This document shows, piece by piece, positions 60,526 to 64,000 of a stretch of 64,000 bases of DNA. Both the position numbers and the translations under genes were made by a program. Below the pieces are notes generated by a model that saw nothing but the letters and a program-made list of their open reading frames with translations, had not been told where the DNA came from and did no database searches. Origin of the DNA: Brachynemurus nebulosus (lineage: Eukaryota > Arthropoda > Insecta > Neuroptera > Myrmeleontidae). Position 1 is the stretch's first letter, and each line of letters begins with the position of its first letter. The stretch spans positions 42,422,365 to 42,486,364 of the forward strand of contig JAPWDM010000005.1 of the NCBI GenBank assembly GCA_035578155.1. The letters run 5' to 3'.

Positions 60526-60769
60526 TTTACTAAGTGTCCGCACGATAACTCAAGAACGAAACATTTTATTTTTAAGAAATTTCGTGAAAACGTCTACGGT
60601 TTTTTGGACATTTTTTTTGAAAAAATTTGGCGGAATGAGGCGGGAAAATCACATAAAGAAAGTTTTTTTTATTTACAATTACTCTATATCAACTAGTTTC
60701 CGAGAAAAACGTACTTTTGTAAATGGAAATTCGCTATGTTATGCAGGATGCTGCGACAGGGGTATTTTC
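60231..60769. mobile_element. palindromic Helentron-like family-1 dimer (two 5' ends)
   Basis: The left half reads from the 5' tip (TACCCCTATCGCAGCATCCT, CATAGCGAATTTCC) through GAGTTATCGTGCGGACAC to a (TA)n centre. The right half is its reverse complement, ending GCTGCGACAGGGGTATTTT. The halves are about 90% identical by eye; the right has an extra GTCCAAAAAACCG block (read inverted). No 3' hairpin is present on either side. Confidence 0.85.
60450..60523. repeat. (TA)n microsatellite
   Basis: About 74 bp of TA repeat at the symmetry centre of the palindromic dimer. Confidence 0.97.
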
Positions 60770-61299
60770 TATTATTATTACTATTTTTGACATTTTTATT
60801 ACTTTTTAAAATAATATTTTTGAGTGTTCGTCTTTTTTTTTTCTGAATTAAATATTGTTTAAATTACTTTGTTAGTGGTTTCTATAGAAATAATTATGAA
60901 ATAATTATTAAATGAAAAATCAAGAGGCGGCTTTGCGTGTTTTGATTAAATTTTGCGTGTTTTATTGTAAACTTGTGTGCGGAAAGTTTACTTTCCGCAC
61001 GCAAAATGTATGTGGGAAGAGTGTATTTAGGAGGGGGTACTCATTTCCCCTATTCTGATTTTCTAAAACGAGTGCAGTTGTCCATGAAATTTAAATCATA
61101 AAAATTTATTGCAGGATTATTTTTGGGTCCCGAGGCAATTGTCCTGCGCCCAGAGTTACTATCCCACCGTCCAATCTTACTCTACTCTACCACAATTAAG
61201 TACTCGACTCTACCGATAATGTTTACATTGGTAGAGTTAGAAGGATAGTTAGTACTTGCTCAAATTACTCTACCGCTAGCTCTACCAATGAAAACTAGG

Positions 61300-62560
61300 C
61301 TTAGGGCTAAGAAAAGCGATTGTAAAAAATGGAGCTCATTTGGTTAGGGAAGCCAAACACTATAAAGAATTGATTTTGTATAGAATTTCTAAATATCTAC
61401 CTGATTTATAAATAATTTAACCTATAGTTCAGATAGTTTTACACGGGTAGAATCATGAGTGGCAGCTAGTTCTTTAATAATTGAGCTTCCTTTTTTGTGC
61501 TGACTTAAAACAAAACTTAATTATTTACTGACAAACATTAGAACTGCTGTTATAATAATTATTTTTTCGCACCTTTTTAAATTTTTTTCATTTTGTTTTA
61601 TACATATTTGGAGATTTATTTATGTGAGTACAGATATTCTTGTACGTATTCGGTAAGCCTACCTTTCACTTTGTTTATCGTATTACAAAAGATATTTGGA
61701 AAGGCACTTGTATATACATATACATACTTATATGTAGGTAAGGATAAATACGGCTAAAAAGCGTTTTTTGAAATGTGATAAAGAATACCTCATATGATAT
61801 GTTTGTTTGACAATAAATTTTAGAAGGTACCTACCTACATTCTAGAAATTTTTTTGCTAAAATAAGTGAAAAATGGTTAAAATTAAATACACGTCTATAG
61901 AAAAATAATTGTGCTATACTTTCAAACAAAAAAAAATTGTCGAGTTCAAGCAGTATTATATTATAACTGTTTCTAATAGTAGATATTATTTTTATGAGTT
62001 TAAATATTCTTAATTACTGTACAAACACAGCAGGCAGATATTGTATGCAGAAATTGCAAGATTGATTACACTACAAATGTAAGTATATGAAAATATTACT
62101 TGCTAAAAGTTTTAGCGTGCCCGTTTTGAACACACGGGTGTGTACAAATTTTAAATGTATTAATTTAACACGTAAAATATCAGGAATTATGATAATTACG
62201 CGTGTGGAAGTTGTACACACTTGTCTTCTCTTATAGAAAATTACACGCATAATGTTGACAGTTGCGACTCTTTTTAAAGTTACTGCGGTCTAAAAGTTAC
62301 AAGTTCGAATCGTAGTTGTTCTTATCTTTCTTGTGCAATTTTTAACTTAAATTTGAATGTCTATAACATTTAAGTATTAGAAGAGTAAAATGTTAGGTTG
62401 TCCGGAATGTTCATGCCGATTTTTAAGAAAAATTGAATGGTAACCTTTTTGATAGATGTCGTAGACGGTAGTTTTCGATATTTTTAGTATTCGTGTTAAG
62501 TTAGGTGTTGTAACGGAGTTTATTCTCGATCAGTAAGAGGAATGCCCGAGTGTTCTTGAC
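61300..62560. other. AT-rich DNA with a possible tRNA-like trace
   Basis: At about 62298-62315 AGTTACAAGTTCGAATCG resembles a B-box, but no tRNA fold is evident. Otherwise nothing is supported. Confidence 0.35.
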
Positions 62561-62566
62561 ATTTAA

Positions 62567-63021
62567 GCCAGGTACACATTGAGCTGCGTCACGCAGTAAA
62601 CGCAGGGCAGGGAAGAGCAGAGCTGAGCAGGGCAGAACAGCACGAGAAATAAACTCTGTGGCCGGGCGCACATTAAGACGCAGTTAACGCAGGCAGGGCA
62701 GCGCAGTTTCTGTGACTCTTGTTGTAGAACGAGATAGCACGAATTTAAAAGCAGAGCAGAACAGCTCTATTTTTCTTCAATTTCTTCAATTCTTTTCATT
62801 TCGGCGCAATAAAACCAACTAAAACTCGAGAACGTGTTATAATGTCGTGCAGCGTTGCGCAGTTTCTGTCCCACATTCACGAGTGCCACATCGGTCTCGT
62901 GTGACGCAGTGCTACTCTGCTCTGCTCTGCGTTTCAATTCGCGCTGTGCCGTTCTACAACACGAGCCACAGAAACTGCGCTACCCTGCCTGCGTTAACTG
63001 CATCTCAATATGCGCCCGGCC
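62567..63021. mobile_element. GC-rich foldback with TTAA flanks
   Basis: TTAA lies at 62563-62566 and 63022-63025. Tips GCCAGGTACACATTGAG and, inverted, GGCCGGGCGCATATTGAG differ by a gap and a few changes. A second, inner pair matches better: GGCCGGGCGCACATTAAGAC at about 62661 and the right tip, then GTTAACGCAGGCAGGG and CAGTTTCTGTG with their inverses. The arms are full of GCAGGGCAG-like and GCAGAGCAG-like runs. The 105-codon frame at 62847 is made of arm sequence and is not a gene. Confidence 0.75.
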
Positions 63022-63029
63022 TTAAGGTT

Positions 63030-64000
63030 GAAATCACCAGGTCTAAACTCAGCGAATCAATTGTGCACAGTTTTTTTTTTAAACTAAAGAACCTTCAAAA
63101 CAACAGATATTTTGTTTGTTGCTTGTGTTGTATTTTTGCCTTTCCAGTGACAGAAAAGCACTAAGTGTTTAAAATGCATTTTATATTTTTCCATCTTCAA
63201 TGGGGTACAAAACTGACAAATAAATCTATCTCAAACAACTTTTGTTCTAAAGATGCATTGAAACTTGAAATGCGACGAAATCTTCAAGAATACGTATAAT
63301 AAACAAATCCATTATTTTGTAACTTTGACATATGTAGGCATGTCGCAATAACTTTATGCGTGTAATAAAAAGTGCACACCTGAATCTGTACTAAAAATGA
63401 TTACATGATAATACATCCTTAATAATTTGAGTGTGCTATTTACAATACATTTGGATTTGCAGTGTAAAACCATCAACAAACGTGCAGATTTTCATTTTTG
63501 TATACGCAGTTCAGACATTGTTCCTGTAATTTTTGCTTACAATATCATCATCTAATTTTGAAATTGTTAAATGGATTATTCTGAATCTATGTACAAAAAT
63601 AAAATATCAAATTTTATTTATAAGCAGCAATACATGCAGAGTCAAAAACTTAGTTCAACTGTTCATAGTTCAATCCTTCGTAATGCTCTAAAATGCGTGC
63701 AGCATTTTTAAAACTGGTGCATAATTATATTATTTGAACGCAGCGAGCGCAATCGTATGCTTGAAATGTTCAAAGTAATTCACTGTTTCTTTCAAAAACT
63801 ATTGTCTATATAAAAATAAACAAAAATAAAAATTATATAAACAGTTCTAAAGTACACATTTCGATTTCCGATTCAATTACATGAGTAGAATCAAAAATGA
63901 ATTCTTTCCCTTTGTTTATTCTGTAAGATATGAAAGGAAAACAATTTCGAGAATTTGCACAGAAATATTTCTGTGTTGAACTCCAGCATGTTATAATAGA
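63030..64000. other. AT-rich DNA, no recognised feature
   Basis: Nothing supported to the end of the window. Confidence 0.45.

Larger units (their letters stand above)
56520..61290 (+). mobile_element. Mutator-like element (MULE), decayed, with later insertions
   Basis: A left end (GTTTTCATTAGAATAGAG, GGTAGAGTAGAGTAG, GGGCGCAGGACAA, TGGACAACTGCACTCG) is mirrored by the right end at about 61069-61290 (CGAGTGCAGTTGTCCA, TTGTCCTGCGCCC, CTACTCTACC, CTCTACCAATGAAAAC). The motif GGTAGAG is repeated several times in each end. Between them is a MULE transposase relic and three later repeats (57846, 59563, 60231). Outer boundaries are approximate and no 8-10-bp duplication was found. Confidence 0.65.

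Noticed and set aside
62847..63164. 105-codon plus-strand frame
   Set aside because: Mostly foldback arm sequence with repeated GCAGAG/CTCTGC runs; the tail is AT-rich flank.

Overview
This is a gene-poor, repeat-dense stretch of animal nuclear DNA. It is strongly AT-rich, with about a dozen long (TA)n tracts, many poly-A/T runs, and no bacterial-style gene packing, operons or ribosome binding sites. The relics are all DNA transposons of types common in arthropods (Helentron-like, hAT, piggyBac, pogo, MULE), and the overall look suits an insect, perhaps a hemipteran. The species cannot be fixed from the sequence. I see no rRNA, no intact tRNA gene, no CRISPR array and no complete host gene. 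One GC-rich reading frame with a splice-acceptor-like start (9611-9831, minus strand) is the only candidate host exon.

Layout. 1-10 kb: a Helentron-like element carrying an exact 120-bp satellite (977-2950), a second copy of that element family (3461-3772), a 142-bp tandem array (6718-7425), a piggyBac-type MITE, a hAT MITE and the candidate exon. 10-18 kb: a 1.9-kb element with ~500-bp inverted ends around a DDE transposase fragment (10325-12225), a hAT MITE, a decayed piggyBac element (14778-15822), another hAT MITE and a 1.47-kb foldback (16346-17812). 18-33 kb: mostly featureless AT-rich DNA with small foldbacks, a compact second-family Helentron-like element (23493-24378), a nearly perfect 354-bp tandem duplication (25571-26278) and a 0.6-kb MITE. 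34-45 kb: a pogo-like element whose HTH coding region is split by a hAT MITE (33998-35298), a Helentron-like element with a foldback inserted in its (TA)n core (39269-40662), and directly after it a longer second-family copy with ~160-bp internal repeats (40702-42348). 45-64 kb: several foldbacks, tRNA-like SINE remnants, a ~4.8-kb Mutator-like element with a broken transposase and three later insertions (56520-61290), and a GC-rich foldback with TTAA flanks (62567-63021).

The unifying pattern is the Helentron/HINE plan. Two unrelated families each have a conserved 5' tip ending in a short motif (AGCGAATTTCC or GTCGAATTTTC), the same motif inverted at the 3' end as part of a hairpin, and a core of (TA)n or longer tandem repeats. 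Several arrays here therefore look like expanded transposon cores. The transposase relics are all broken, and no working mobilisation machinery is visible. Family names rest on recognised motifs, terminal repeats and target-site duplications read by eye; no database search was possible.
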